The notes: generated by a model from the sequence alone, not told the origin. Counted from the first letter of the stretch, positions 1-13,314 are shown. The stretch: DNA of 64,000 nucleotides from Flammula alnicola (GCA_015499995.1 JADNRV010000004.1:248001-312000); one strand, 5' to 3'. Numbers and translations are program-made.

Positions 1-3000
1 TAGTGGGTATATCAACGATTAAGACGATGAAAAGAACTGGAAAACGATCTACTCGAGTATTGGGGCCCCTAAATGGGCGCTTGTGTTATTATATATATCT
101 AGCGCTCGTTGAAACAACTTCTTTATTTTCGCATTTGGTTCAACTGTCATGACGGCTCGTCATTCACGGTTTACCCTTGTCTGTGAATTAGTAGTTCATA
201 TGAAGCTCTGGAAAGGTGGTTGTCTCATTCTTGGAGTTTAGAAACACGACTCGGACAAATGGCCATTCAATTTGAATGTGTGAGGTTGTGTCATGCAAGA
301 GTTTCATTTTTAGCGCCCGGAGAACAAACTTCATACGCAATGCACTGTACTACCATGGTGAAAGAAGGGAAGGTCGCCCTCATCACGCCTTGTCTCTGTT
401 CACCCACAATCTTCCAAAAGTGTCTCTCTTGTGCGTTTGCTTTCCTCGCCCACAGTCAGGCTCTCATGGCTCATCATATCGACCTCGCCGTGCACTCTCG
501 CCACCACGCCTAGAGCTGTGAGCTTCAAGCTCATGTTTAATTTCTGTTTCTGCCTTTTAGTTTCGGTGCTGATCTCGTCTCTTGTAGCTCCCAAAACTAT
601 CCACATTGACCTTGAAGGCGTGGACGAGATATATTGTTGTCGTTGAACTTCTCGTAAATTTGTAACTCATCTCGTCCCTTTTAGCGGGCATCTCCAGACC
701 TCGGATTCAAAGCTTCAATGTATTCGATCCTTTGTATCGGTGTCGTACGGTCAGTATCTTCGTTTTAACCTCGTCTTACGCCGCTCATAGCTTCCTGCCC
801 ATTCCATAGGATGAATACTGTTACAATACTTCCTCCTCCATCGTCTTAATCTGCTACTTGTAGTTTTCCTCGCAGAGTCGCGACTCGCTACAGACCAGAT
901 GGTTCAACGTGCGGTATTCACGGGGATTGAAAAATATCCGCCGAGAAAGAAGCCCAACGGCAAGAAAGACCTGTCTGGATGTCTCCGGGATACCTAATAA
1001 TAACAATTAAATCTAGTGACCTCTTCCTCTGGAGTCCGCGATCCGTCCAGGTATCAAATAGCGATTCAACCTCAAATTGACCGAGAAAGGCGATTCGTAC
1101 TCTGTAAGTTTCTGTTGGGCAATTTAGGATTTAGAAATTCTTCCTTACTTTTTATGTTCTGTAACAGATGTCATCTAGACTCTTTCTCCCCCGAAGCGAG
1201 CGGCGAGACAACTACCAACAGATATTCTGATATGACGCTCCTTTGTATTTTTAAATGAATAATTGTTTGAATTCATTAAAGTGATCCTATGTGCTAAAAT
1301 TGACGGAGTCGAAAATTATAGTGGCTGAAGAAACTTTACGAGGACAGTAAAATGGGCGCTTATTTATTGATTGTGCCATGATTGCGTTCCATTGCAGATA
1401 TCCGGATCTCGGGCATGGAACAATCGTGTAGATTCCCACGAATATGACTTTGTTCCTGTAGCTCGTGAGAAATCTCTTCTTCAATTTAATTGTGGGGTAC
1501 ATCCGATTTGTTCTCAAAAGTGCCAGTATGCTCCGGTGCATGTCACTATACCCAGGTAATATATCGAAGCACTAACCTCCAGTACTCTTAGGAAGGCTTC
1601 AATTTATTCAATTGTTCTGCATGTGCTTATCAAGAATCCGATGTTCCGTTCATTACAAGGTGAGGACAGCCTGCAATATCATCCGAGCATTCTTTGCCTT
1701 TATCGCAGACACTGTACGTGATGAACAGAGTTCGGGCACTGGATAGGCCGCTGGGGTGAGATAACTTAGCCACATATTGGTACATCTCAGAGGTCCCCCG
1801 AACTACCTCCTCACCGAGTTCCCGTCACTCGGCGTTCTTCGGGGAGGTTGGGAAGCTTGAGATGCATTATTATCACATATTAATAGGGACATGCAAAAGG
1901 TACAATTTCCATGCTTTTCCATCATTCCCAACAGGAAGAAAGGGCCGACAAGAGGATAAAGATGACACTATCGATGCCAGTTTCCTGTCGGAAACAGTCC
2001 CATGAACAATAGCAAGTCTGAAGCAACAGAAGTTACCTACTTTGGGTGAGGAGAATCAAATACAGAAGCGCTCTACATTCAGTTGATATGGTCAGTGTGA
2101 AGATGCGGCGCCCATAGTTTAAATTGCTTCGGAGGTCCTGATTGGAGCCATCTTCCCGGAGTGTAAATATTTGCTAAACGGAGTTTTTTGACTTGGTGCC
2201 TTCGACTTGTCTTGAAGTTTGCTTGAAGTTGCTATAATTATCGTGCATTGACCGCCCGTGTGGTCATATATCAATGCTCAGCGTCCGGTGAGAGCCAAAG
2301 CAAAGCAATTCTATCCTCCAGTCAGATGGTTTCCCCCAATTCAGGGATCGATCCGAGGAACCTAGATAAACGTTTCGGTGGCTGTATTCCCTGCCTCGTC
2401 GGTACTTTATTAAAGACGAAAAAGATAGAAGGAAGGACGAACCTGAAGAATCGTAGGCCCTTCCCCGAAGGCCTAGCTTTGTGTCACCAAGATATCGAAA
2501 GTTCTATGCAGAAGACTCGTCAGCATTGGACGTCGGGGAAATATGATATGGGGAGAATAGCACGAGATGACGCACGGTCCTCCGCTCTGTGATCGATGCC
2601 GATTGATAAGTCGAACAGTATGTGTACTTTGCCTGGCGCGTGTGTAAAAATGGACAAAACTCCCAAAGCGGCGCTGCATTTTGTACCACGAGACGGGCCT
2701 TGGATATTTTTGGAGAAAGAATGCGAAGGTACAAAAAACTTAACTCGAACCATAAACGAGACGCTCTGCAGCGCGTCATTTGATTATTATTAGGAGGATC
2801 GCGTAAGAGCGCGTAAGGGAAAATCCAATACATCGAACATCAAAAATCGAGGGTACAAAAAACAAGCTTCAATGTGGTCATTGATGGGTAAATTTGAAAT
2901 CGATCGCTTCGCTTACCTTATCTAATCTGATGATCGTCCATCACTTACTTACAGCCAAAACACCCTCGAGGCAGCCCCGTGTGGGGAAAGAATGAGAAAA

Positions 3001-3142
3001 TGCAAGCGAGAGTCTCTGAAGTACAGTATCATACACTAATGCGGAGGCTATAAACACAAATGTCACAAAAACAGAGGGGTAAAAAAGCCCGAGCCCAACC
3101 GATCAACTGTCATAAGCCATAGATGAAGAAATGTGAAGAAGA
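1..3142. other. Interval without a recognisable gene
   Basis: No open frame here is longer than about 115 codons and none could be joined by plausible splice sites into a protein I recognise. Short frames at 2248-2592 (+) and 2504-2833 (-) overlap each other on opposite strands and look like chance. No terminal repeats, tRNA or simple repeats were noticed. Confidence 0.5.
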
Positions 3143-3758
3143 TCAGTTGATCTTCAGTAGCTCAACCTCAAATTTGAGCGTGGAATTTGGCGGAATGGCC
3201 GGAGGGAAACCGCGAGAGCCGTATGCCTTGAATGAGAGGCGTTAGTGAAGCACCAAAGTCGAAAGACGCGTAAAACACGGACAAAATCTGGTGACGCCGT
3301 AAGGACTGCTTTTTGGCCAATAGACAATTGTAGCACGCCTGATCACGCCAATCATCAACCACAATATGCAAGTCAAATAAGGACGAACGTCGACTAACCC
3401 TCGTCCCAGCCCTTGATCACCTTCCCCGTACCGATTTCTGTCATGAATGGGCTGCCCCTACGAACCAAAGTGTGGTAGTGTAAGTCAAGCGTGATAAGAC
3501 TCGGGTGGTAGACGCTCACCGATCCCTACTGGAGTCGAATTTTTTGCCGTCTGTGAGAGTCCCAACATAGTGTATTGTGACCTTGTCTGCGCGCAAATGT
3601 GAGCTAGGATCCAGAAACAATAGGCGCGCACAACACGTACCGCCTTTCTTGGGGAAGTTGAGACCGTCGCCAGGAATGATTGTTTCTACAGTGACACCCT
3701 ACGCAAAGAAATGAGGTTTGAGTATGTACCAGCATCATGGACGTGGATCACTGACCAT
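3143..3758 (-). CDS. FPR1: FKBP12-type peptidyl-prolyl cis-trans isomerase
   Basis: Small cytosolic prolyl isomerase; in fungi FKBP12 is the binding partner of FK506 and rapamycin. Exons read complement(3143..3226, 3283..3338, 3399..3457, 3520..3586, 3641..3698, 3756..3758), giving 108 residues, the usual FKBP12 length. Hallmarks in order: [12 protein letters not shown] at the N-terminus, [53 protein letters not shown] and the C-terminal [16 protein letters not shown]. The pocket residues typical of the family (Tyr in IHY, Asp in FDSS, Trp in GWDEG, Tyr in AYG) are all present. Exon 1 is only the ATG; the following intron starts GTCAGT. No disruption was seen. A TATA-like box lies just upstream. 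The family assignment is from sequence; drug binding is from family knowledge. Confidence 0.95.
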
Positions 3759-3814
3759 AATGTTGTATGTATAGGACTATCAAAGACAAGCTGAAGTCGT
3801 TTCCTTGGCCAGAC

Positions 3815-3821
3815 ATTTATA
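3815..3821 (-). promoter_or_regulatory. TATA-like box of the FKBP12 gene
   Basis: On the minus strand this reads TATAAAT, about 60 nt upstream of the FKBP12 start codon, leaving room for a 5' leader of roughly 30 nt. Position and sequence fit a core promoter element; transcription start was not observed. Confidence 0.5.
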
Positions 3822-6250
3822 GGAGCGGAGCCTGGCGGAGTGCGGATCTTGATCCGACAAATCGGGAACCGGCCGGCGTGGATCTGCAAAGACCTTCCGT
3901 CCCAGTCTGTCCCTTCGCCCGCATCGTTATCGATATCGATGGCCTGTGCAATTACGGTAGTCCGGCACTAGTAAGTACTTTGTGTTCAGGATTTCAATAC
4001 TCCACCACCCTGATTCTTCAAGGGACCTGGCAAAACAGGGAGTTCCAAAGTCCATATACGTACCGCGGAAAACATACGCGACTCCGAAGCCTGCATGTCA
4101 AGAAGAGACTATTGCTGACATTCGCAGAATGTCATCTGCGCCTCGTGTCCGGATGAGATCTCGGACGCTTGAATAAAAAGGATATATGAAAAAAAGTGCT
4201 GCGTCCATGCAGCCGCACTAGAACGTAAAAAAATAAATCGGCGGCGTCCATTGTTGTCAATTGGGAATTCCGCGAAATAGGCATTTGAGATCTGGATTGG
4301 CGGGCGTCATTCGCGGAAAAGAAACATGGAACGACATGAAGTTCCAGGGTCTTATGACATGTCCCCATTAACCGCGGAGGTAGTTGGTCACTGAGAACAC
4401 AGAAAAAACGTTGCAAGATAGGAAGGAATAACTTATCGAGAAAGAAAATGCCAAGTTAGCTTTCAGTGTTATTGCAGGGTTCGTATGCAAGCAGCGATAT
4501 CCAGAACACCGGTTCCTAGAAGCCGGGGAGCGAAGACCAGACGTCAATGACCGATCAAAAGGTAGGAATCATATTGACAAAAGGATATCGCAGCCTGATG
4601 AAAGTTGTCGTTTGTAGCACCATCAATGGGAAAGACCTGGCAGGCAAGGAAAAAGGTTTACAAGGGTAGGTGTCTTTAAATCCAAAGCGGATCGTTCGTT
4701 GACTTGCTTATAATAGCAACAAACGCACGTTAAGGAACTTGTAAAGGGAAACCTAAAGTAGACATTTAAGCGCATAAGTCGCAGAAGACATGTAAGCAGG
4801 AAGGGTGAAAGAACACACGGCAGCTTCAAGGTAAGAACGACATAACACCGTGTTTTCAAGGCCAATTGAAGATACCGCGTTCAATCCGCTATCGCCGCGA
4901 GAGGAGCTGATAGAGCAGACGAAGGACGTTCGCTGGAGGCCCAGCCAAGATCAGCGGTCGCCGTTCAGGCGAATGGGAGCTGATAGGTTCGCCATTGTAC
5001 GATTTGTACACGTACATGAACTCGTGCTGGGGAACGAAAATACATCTGGGGCTGAAGATTTTCCTTTGTCAATACGAATCTCACCTCGCATCATCGCACC
5101 ATTCCGAGTTAATTGCCGATGAAAGTGGTGGAGAGGGGCAGGAGAACTCGATGATAAGATCAAAGGGACCCTCGACCGAAAATATGACACGGCCGAAAGC
5201 TTTTGCGGATACATTGTGTCGAGATGGGGGCATGTATTAGGATAGCGATACGGTGAGGAGATCGACATCCTGGAGAGAAGAAGACAAGGTCGGAACCGCG
5301 GTTGCGACAAACTGAAACGGCCTCTCCCGAAAAAAAAGCTGACGCTGTACAGTCATGGGTAAATGGCGAGCCATCGGCTGGCCAGATCTTTATCGCTACC
5401 GAGGGTTTGTGGTGCGTCCGGAGACAAGACACACAAATAACTCTAGCGAAGCATTATAGAAGCCGGTGTTAGAAGTAGAAGTTCGAAGAGCTCTCCTGCA
5501 AATAGGTGGTGCAGTCAATAACAAATCATGAGAGAGTTCAAATGTTCAAAGGTCAAGTCAGTCCGGAGTATCAGATTAAGCTGACGCAAAAATTGCGAAG
5601 GAGCAAAAAGCAGACATGCCACGACCTTAAACAGTCGCATAGTCTCCGTAGGTGTCCTGGGTTCCATTGATTCCAATCATATAGCCGAGGAATTCGAAGG
5701 GGAAACACACTCACTGGTTGGAGATACTATGATAGCCATATTTTACCTACAGAACGGTCGGCCTGTGGAAGTAGAGAAGCACTCTAGAATAGACAAAATT
5801 TTAAATTTGAGATGATTGGTCTAGATAGCGAAAATTCCAACAACATTACTTACCAGAATATGCATCCTAGCCCCACCGTAAAAACGAGCTGCCCACGAAC
5901 CGAGAGGTTTTGGGCTTTCCACCATAGCGCACCTAGTGGGAAAAACGATCCGAAGTCACGTCAAGTGCGAGGGGGGAGTCCAGAAAAACTTGAAGGAAGA
6001 GGGGGAAAGAAAGAAAGACTACAGGTGCTGGTCCGTCCATTTTTAAGACCCAAAAATGCCCTTGACCACAGAGGAACATGTGTTGCTTCCCAACCAGTAT
6101 AAAATGCCCTTAACCAATTTTTTCCCCATTTCGGCGCCCGCGAGCCAAAAATGGGATATAATTCACGTCACGGGGACAATCGCGCTCATTACGGCGCGCT
6201 ATCCGAACCCGCACCATACGGGGCCTTCGGGACTATTGCGAGAAAAATGT
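3822..6250. other. Interval without a recognisable gene
   Basis: Several overlapping frames of 60-130 codons exist on both strands (for example 3767-4156 +, 4951-5310 - and 5160-5432 -), but none gave a recognisable protein or a consistent set of exons. A short divergent gene opposite FKBP12 cannot be excluded: a GT...AG pair at about 3971-4040 would link two plus-strand frames. Confidence 0.4.
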
Positions 6251-6697
6251 TTATGAAGACATTGAGCATACACTAGGATTAACATAGTTGTGGTTTTCTT
6301 CGGGATGATAGAAGGAGAAAAGACAAGGAGAAACGAGTAGCAAGTAATAGCTAATAGTAATAGAGGGAACAGAGGAGTGGGTCATTTGAAGAGGGTATAC
6401 CAAATTATAAATAACACAGATTATAAGTAAGAATATGGTCGAAGAAGTCCAGGTAATAGTATAGTGTGAATCGTGAAATGTGCATGTGAAGGAGAGTGCA
6501 GCGTCAAATCTGACATGCATAGACCAAAAATAAGAAAGCTTCGAAAGTCCAAAAGAGCGACAGAGAAAGTTAAAATATATACAACAGAAGCAAGTGTCAC
6601 TGGCGGGTGTTGTCTTCTTCACTGAGGAGATGAAGCCAAGAACGTACAGTTTCAAAACAAGCGCACAAAGCACAACAAGAACAAAACTGTGAAACGC

Positions 6698-9600
6698 TCA
6701 ACGCACCGAGCTAAAACTCGAGCGTGCACTGTAATAGGTGCCGGAGCACAGTGACTCCGTATCCATCTCGGTTTCTTTTGCTTTCTCCTTCACTCCAACA
6801 GCCTTGACACTCGCAGCTATACCGGCATCTCGAATTGCGATCGCATCCACACCAAGCTGCCTCAACTGCCTGATCCTTTGCTCCACGGTCGGCACGACCG
6901 TCTTCGTCGAACCCACGCTCGTATCCGACCCTTTCGAGGACGTCGAGCTCGCTGTTGATGGTGGCTGGTACTTCATTCCGATCTTCACGCTGTCCTTCTT
7001 GGTCACAGTTGCGTTAGGAGCTGCTGGTCGTGCACCAAGACCTTCGCCAGATGAAGATGTCATAAGAGGGGAGGAAGATGATGAAGGAAAAGAGCTCGCT
7101 CTCGTCGTTGGTTGGGAAGAGGGGCTGGACACTGGGGAAGAGGTAGGGGTTAATGACGACGATGAGCCTGAGGAAGTCGTGGAGGAGACCGAGGAAATGG
7201 AGACTCGTCGATTGGATGGTGGTGAAGTTGCGGATGGAGATGGACTCGAAGAGATTGAGAGTAGCAGTGGGGCGATCTGTGTAGGTGTTGTCACGGAAGA
7301 AGAGGTAGATATGGAGGAGGCCGAGGATATTGACGATCTCGACTGTATTTTTGAGTTTGCAGAGGGAGAAGCTGCCAACTGGGTTGCCGAAATGTCACTA
7401 CTCTCAGCGTCAGAGATGACCACAGGATCAGCCGATACAGGAGGCGACGTTGGCCTCATGACGACCTTCAATGGGGCAGGCGGGACGTTCCTTACTCTCA
7501 GAGACGGGGCAGACTTGGAGCTCTTGACGTTTAAGGCTGACCCGGCGGCCAACCCTGGTCGTCCCTTGCCATTACCAGCACTTCCGAAGTCCTCAGACTT
7601 CTCAACGGCCTCAGCCTTGACCTTCTTATATGCAAATGCTGCTGGAGGAGCGAAAGGTAAAGGCCCGCGAATCTTCGTCGTTGTCGTCGCGACTGGCATC
7701 GTCGAACTACTTGCGCTGTTGCCATTCCCGTTGTTGCTTAGACCACTGGTGCGGGACATGGAACTGGACAACACTCCTGAGGTGGCCCTCGACCTCGAGC
7801 CCGCTAGCGAGGGTGGTAGAGAACTCGTTTGCAGAACTTGCGCTTTATCTTCGGGCTTGTCCATTGGCTTCCAGGTCCGTGGGAGTGTCTGTACATCCTG
7901 CGTTGAAGGCACGTCAATCGCCAGAATCGTCGCTCGTGCTGGATCAACTGCAGACATAGCCGACTTCGTCCTAAGTCTCGTACGACCGCCAGCACCCAAA
8001 AGGTCGCCCACACTTGGCATTCTGAGCACTGCATTCTTGGGCGGCGGCTCGTCGACCTCCAACACCCCAAATGAGCGCGCATGCTTCAAACCTGTACGCG
8101 ATTGCGTCGGAATTGACAACTTCTCTGCTCCAGCACTAACCCCAGGCCCCCCACGTAACAACGCCTCCGCATTCGGCCCCTGTTCATCCATCATCCCTCG
8201 CCCATGTCCCAATCCAAGCCGCGACCCGCCAGTCCTCAACATCTCGTTGAACCTCGCCAGGTCGGAAGATAACGTGTCGAGCTTGGCGAGGTTCGCCTCT
8301 GCCTTGGCTTTAGCTTTGGCGCGCGGTTTATGGTCTCGTTCCAGCTTCTCTTCCTCGAACATCGACTTGGTCCTCGTCCTGCTCTGGCTCCTCGACCGTG
8401 TTGCGCTCTCGATCCCACTTCCATTCGTGACGACGCGAGGAACACAGAGGATGACCTGCTCGACTTCCATCATTGGGATGGACCTCCTCGGGCTCATATC
8501 CATCTCATCCTCTGCGTCTAAATACAAGCTTTCCTCGTCTTCTACACCCGCGTGTAGGTCCACACCTTCCACACTAACGTCAACATCTTCGACAGTTGTA
8601 GCCATTCCAGGCATCAGATCCGGACGCCTCTCTTCGCCTACCACACGAGCCGTACTCTTACTCCTGCTCGTCGACTCCCTGGGAGGCGGCAAAGGCAACG
8701 AAAGGGTCCAATCCTCCTCTCGCGCTGCGGGTTTCGCATTTAAAGTGGGGCCTAACTGGCCCTTACGCCTCGACCCAGCACCAAGCGCAGACTCGCTCTT
8801 CGTTCGTCCGCGGAGGCTAACTCTGTCCGCAAATGGTGTGATAGAAACACTTGGAATAGACGACGGGACTGGCAGAGGAAATGAGGGAGCTTGCGGAATC
8901 GAGGCGGCCGCCGCAGATACAAGGGTAGTGGTAGCCAGACTGGGAAAGGTCGTGTTCGATTTCAGACCTGAAGGCGCTCCTAGACAGAGAGTCCACTCCA
9001 AGTCCGGAGCGGGCTTTCCACCGGCACCCGTCCGCGACTTGGATACTTGCCGACGGCCGATACCAATTTTCTCCGTCGCGACCTGGAGGTGTCCGTTGGT
9101 GTTGGCGTTGGCGTTGGCGCGCGTGTTGGCTGCAAGTATCGCGGCACGGGGCTGCTCCTCCGCCGCATCCGAAACACCAACGGAATCTGCAACGTCGAAT
9201 ATATTGTCGGACGACAATCGCTCCTCGCAGAAAAAGTTCGCATCATCGAGAAGCATCTCCGCTGCACCTCCCTCACCGTCCAGCTCAAATGCAACGCCAC
9301 TATCGTCCGGGATGTTAAGAATATCCTCAGAGTCATCCTTTCCCGGGTCACTCTCGCCTCCAGACAGCGACAATGACGTAGATAGAGACCAGTTTGCAAG
9401 CAGCGAGGGGTGGCGATGTGTGGACCACTCATTTGACGACTGCGAAGTCCAATCATGCGATGATTGAGGTGAAAGCGTATGGTGCTGCGGGGTCTGCGGG
9501 TCGACCTGAAGATGTCAAAAATGAGCAAAATATCTCGGATTTTTGAGAGAAAAAAAGAGGCAAGCGCTTATGTCTTCATTCTACGCACGAAAAACTGTCC

Positions 9601-12199
9601 TTATTAAAAGCAGACAAGAATAGGTACTCACCCTAATAGACCTGGAATTACCGACACCATGCGCGGGCGAAGGAGGCAAGGGTAAAGGGCCCGAAGGAGG
9701 CGGCGACATCGGCGGCGACTTGCCCTTCAGAGTCTGTCTCGAGCGCGATTGAGACAGGCGAGGACCTTGAGCATGTGTGTGGGTTCGTGCTGCATCGTTC
9801 GTGCTCGCTGAACTCGGGTCTACATCTGGAGTCGAACCCGAACTGAGGCTTGGCAGTGTTGGCATAGGTGGCAAGACCTCCACATGAACAGAGACAGATG
9901 GTCGTGGCTGCGAGACGCTCGCTGGACCAAAAGTAGTGGTAGCGGTGGTAGTAGTCGGGATATGCGATGCGCTTAACACCTATGAACGGATCACCAAATG
10001 AGTAAGCAAATCGGGCAAAGAAAGGTGCAGGACTCGAGAATATGCGAAGAATAGCCGAAGCGCTGGCGAAAAGGAGAAAGTAATGTATAAAAAGAAAGAA
10101 AAAGTTACACACCTCATCTTGACCCCCTGGTCGTTTCCCTCTCCCACGTCCAGCAAAAGCAACGCTAAAAACTGAGTTATCATCCTCCTTATCTTCCTCC
10201 TGCTTGCCATTCCCATCATCACCCTCCAGATTACCTTCCAACGAGGCCGACTCCGAAGCCGTAAAGAACGGCGTGGAAGGAGTGACAAGCGACCGGGTCG
10301 AGGCCGTCGACGTCGGCGAATACTGTGGCGCTTGCACATCACGCGAAGGCTTAGCCGTAGATGGGTATAAGGGAGGCGGAACGTGTTTCGATTTCTGCGC
10401 CCGTCTTTGACTCTGGCTTTGACTTCCAATCGATACCCTCGACAGCGACGCCGCCTCCTCCAACGACAAACGCGCCTGGAGGCGCTGCTGCAGCCGCTCA
10501 TGCTGGATAATAAGAGGGAGGAATGGCTCGTAGCTGAGCACGGACTGCGTGTCCAGGCTATCCTCATCATGCAACCCATATGCATCTGTGTCCTCAAACC
10601 CATCCCCAACCTCGCTTCTCCTCCCACCCCTCTGCCCATCCCGCCCCCGATCAAACGCATCGAAAAAAGAAGACGAAGAGCCTATGAAAGATGACGATCC
10701 AACGCCCACCAAGGACGCGCGTCGGGCGTCAGACACAGAGGTGCTATCGCACGAGTACGACGAGGGCGAGGACACGACCGACGCAGACTGGGATACCCCT
10801 GATCCCGATCCCGACCCAGAAGCTGACGACCGCCTTCGTCTTCCCCTCTTCCTCTGTCTGCCTCTCGATACTGCTGCTGCTGGTGCATTATTATTAGCAG
10901 AAGACATCGTCGCAAAACTAAGACTAGCAGAAACGTCGTCGGACGTAAACGCACTAGACTGCGTCGGCGCAAGCGACGAGGCGGAGCGGAACGACGGCGA
11001 CGAGGCGAAGGACACCACCGGCATAGACCCGGAAGTGAGTGTTATAGCGCGCGAGCGCGGGTTTCCGTTTCCTTTGTGGCCTCCATGAGGGGGGAAGGTG
11101 GGCAGGGCGAGCTCGTCCAAGTCTTCTGGCGCAGCCATGTGTCCGTTGATGAAGTGGGTAGAATAAGGCCGGACGTTCGCCTTGGATAGCTGTCGTTTGA
11201 TCTTGGCGAACAGAGCGAGCGGGTTGTGGCGCTGTGACGTCGAGGAATGGGTTGGTGTCAAGGGTGGTGAAGTTGGGAATGAGGCAGTGGTTGGTGACGT
11301 AGGGGTATCAAGCACGCTCGCAAGATGAGCTGGAAGAGAGGTATGGCGAGAAGCAGTCGCGTTGGTATGGCTCTTCGGGGGTTCGATGGTAGATTTGCTA
11401 GTGATGATACCACCACCGCAGACACCACTTCCCATCCCCATACCCAAAGACAAGCAATTCGGGCCTAAATCGACTGTCGACATGGTCGCAGAGAGGATAG
11501 GACTCTTGATGGTGATTGGTACTGGGGGTAGGAGGGGACCAGGGCCTGTAGGTGCGACCAGTAGCATCTTGTTGATGTTGTTATGGTCGATGGAATTCGA
11601 GTTGTGATTAGGTGGGCGAAAGGAACTCGAACTGCAATTTGTTCTGGAAAATGAGGTGTTAAAGGGTGATATATCGGAGGGCGTAGAGTCTGGAGAGGAG
11701 GATTCTAGAGCAAGCGAGAAGCCATGGCCGTTATTGCGGGTATTCTTGTTGTTCGGTATCGGTATCTGTGTCGTGTTCACGTTCGTGGTCGTGGGCTTTG
11801 ACGTTGATGTTGGCTATGTACAAGGAGGGGTATAAAGGAGCGTAAGTTTTCTGGAGAAAGGACCGGACAAGACAAGAACAAGCCAAAAAAAAATGGAACA
11901 AGTGCAAGGTCTCCACGAACTAGGAAAAAGGAACAACCCGCTCGAAACCCTTTTTGAAATGATCTCAGGGACGTCATATTCATTTAATGGAGACTTGCCT
12001 TGGAGTCGTCTTTCTGGAACGCGCCATCACCGCGCCCCTGTGATACCTCCAATGAATGATCATGGCCGCCTCCGCGTGCAGGCCGGTTTTCTGCTAAGCT
12101 AGGCCTTTTCTCCGGCGCGATGCCTTCCAGATCAAATGAGCCGTCAAGAGCGGCAGACACAAGCTCCGCGAACTCGTCGATAGTGAAGGATTCTGGCAT
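6698..12199 (-). CDS. Large Ser/Pro-rich protein of unknown function
   Basis: I do not recognise this protein. Exons complement(6698..9505, 9632..9979, 10113..11813, 11999..12199) join in phase to 1685 residues. The ATG at 12199 opens a short acidic segment (MPESFTIDEFAELV), followed by about 1600 residues of mostly Ser/Thr/Pro/Gly low complexity. Features in it are a basic run near residue 385 (RGRQRKRGRRRRS) that could be a nuclear localisation signal, and many SP/TP sites that would suit phosphorylation. The best-ordered part is a short helical-looking stretch near the C-terminus (VEQRIRQLRQLGVDAIAIRDAG). The first intron uses GC (AAG|GCAAGT) rather than GT. Exons 2-4 are linked by standard GT...AG introns. 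The downstream 6250-6697 stretch is probably 3' UTR. The alternative is a start inside exon 2, without exon 1. A 909-codon frame runs antisense to the last exon and is treated as a shadow. Confidence 0.75.
11814..11998 (-). other. Putative GC-AG intron
   Basis: The donor is AAG|GCAAGT, a strong match to the minority GC-AG intron class, and the acceptor is ACATAG. Both ends are phase 0 and join an ATG-led exon to the long second exon, which has a stop (the TAG of the acceptor) and no ATG immediately upstream. At 185 nt it is longer than other introns in the window. Confidence 0.55.
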
Positions 12200-12997
12200 T
12201 GGCACCTCGGTGCCAGGTGAAGGGCGTAAGGAAGAGAGAGTAAGAAAACATTTCTGTGCATGGAAGAGAGTAGATATGCAGGCTGTCGTTCAGCATCTTG
12301 AGAAGTGCGCATGAAGGACAGTCGGCCAATCACGACTCCCTTTTTCGGCTGATTTTGTTCGGCAAGTACCGGACCCAGTTGCGCCGCAAATTAAATCCAC
12401 TTTGTGAGCAGATACTTCTTCTCTTCGCGGTTCATTCAACTTGCGCCAATCTGCTTCGGTGGAATCAAAGCTGCTTCTAGTGGCCCAAATTCCTCCCCTG
12501 CATGTGATACAGCAGCACGCTCTTCCCTTATCAGTTTCTTGCGTTTCTCAGCGTTCCTCCCATGTCATTCGTGATGCATGGCCATGGATCAATCATGCAT
12601 CTCAGTCACCGTCAGTGTCACTGGCCGGTTCGTCTCGAGCCATTGTTGTTCGAATCCAGTATCCCTCGGATTCAAAGGTCCTCTCACGCGGGATGCCCTT
12701 CTTTTAGCTACAATCAACATCTGTCAGGGAGTAAAAACTCGGAAAATAGTGGAATTTTTATCCTGGCCAGAGAAACGACGGGCTATCAAGATGTTGATGT
12801 CGATGAGAAAATAAGTCTCGACAGCGATATCAAAACTTGATGAAGTCGGCGTCGAGACTCTTGTTATAGTAGGACATCGAGGTTTGATATGCTTAAACGT
12901 ACCACTGGCGCCCGTACAAACCAAAGTCAGATTGTTATATTCATTGATCCAATCTCGGAAGCCCACCAGTATTTGTCAAATAGTATAGCTCAAATTT

Positions 12998-13314
12998 TTA
13001 TTGCCAGATAACTTGTCGACTTATATCGGTTGGCCTGGCGGAAGAGCTGAATGATCTGCAGGAGAGAGTCAATCAGTAGAAAGTGCCTTAAACCTCGAGA
13101 GGTGCATTTGAATTTTTTTTAAGCAATCTTTTTGACGGACAACGAAGGAGTGGCGCAAATATATGGGAGTATATTAGACGCGTTAGCATGTAAGCATGGT
13201 AAAACGGAAGGGTGCAAATCAATCTCACCTCTGCTCGCAGAGACGCAGAGGTCGTCCCCGCCAATGCGGCTGCCGCAATACTAAATAGCGAAAAGCCCAG
13301 ACCGCAGGCGTCAT
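12998..13314 (-). CDS. Possible 47-residue protein with mitochondrial-like N-terminus
   Basis: Two exons, complement(12998..13055, 13229..13314), join by a good donor (AG|GTGAGA) and acceptor (CTGCAG). They give a 47-residue Arg-rich, acid-free N-terminal part resembling a mitochondrial presequence (with RSFSSSAR), ending at a TAA. A TATAAG element lies about 150 nt upstream of the ATG. It could be the first part of a longer gene whose next splice site I did not find, or chance. Function unknown. Confidence 0.25.

Noticed and set aside
3767..4156. 129-codon plus-strand frame divergent from FKBP12
   Set aside because: It overlaps the TATA-like box and leader of FKBP12, has no recognisable domain, and its likely splice pattern would disrupt it.
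6738..9467. 909-codon plus-strand open frame
   Set aside because: It is exactly antisense to exon 4 of the large minus-strand gene, has no domain, no splice structure and no promoter-like context. The minus-strand reading is supported by in-phase splice joints with three other exons.
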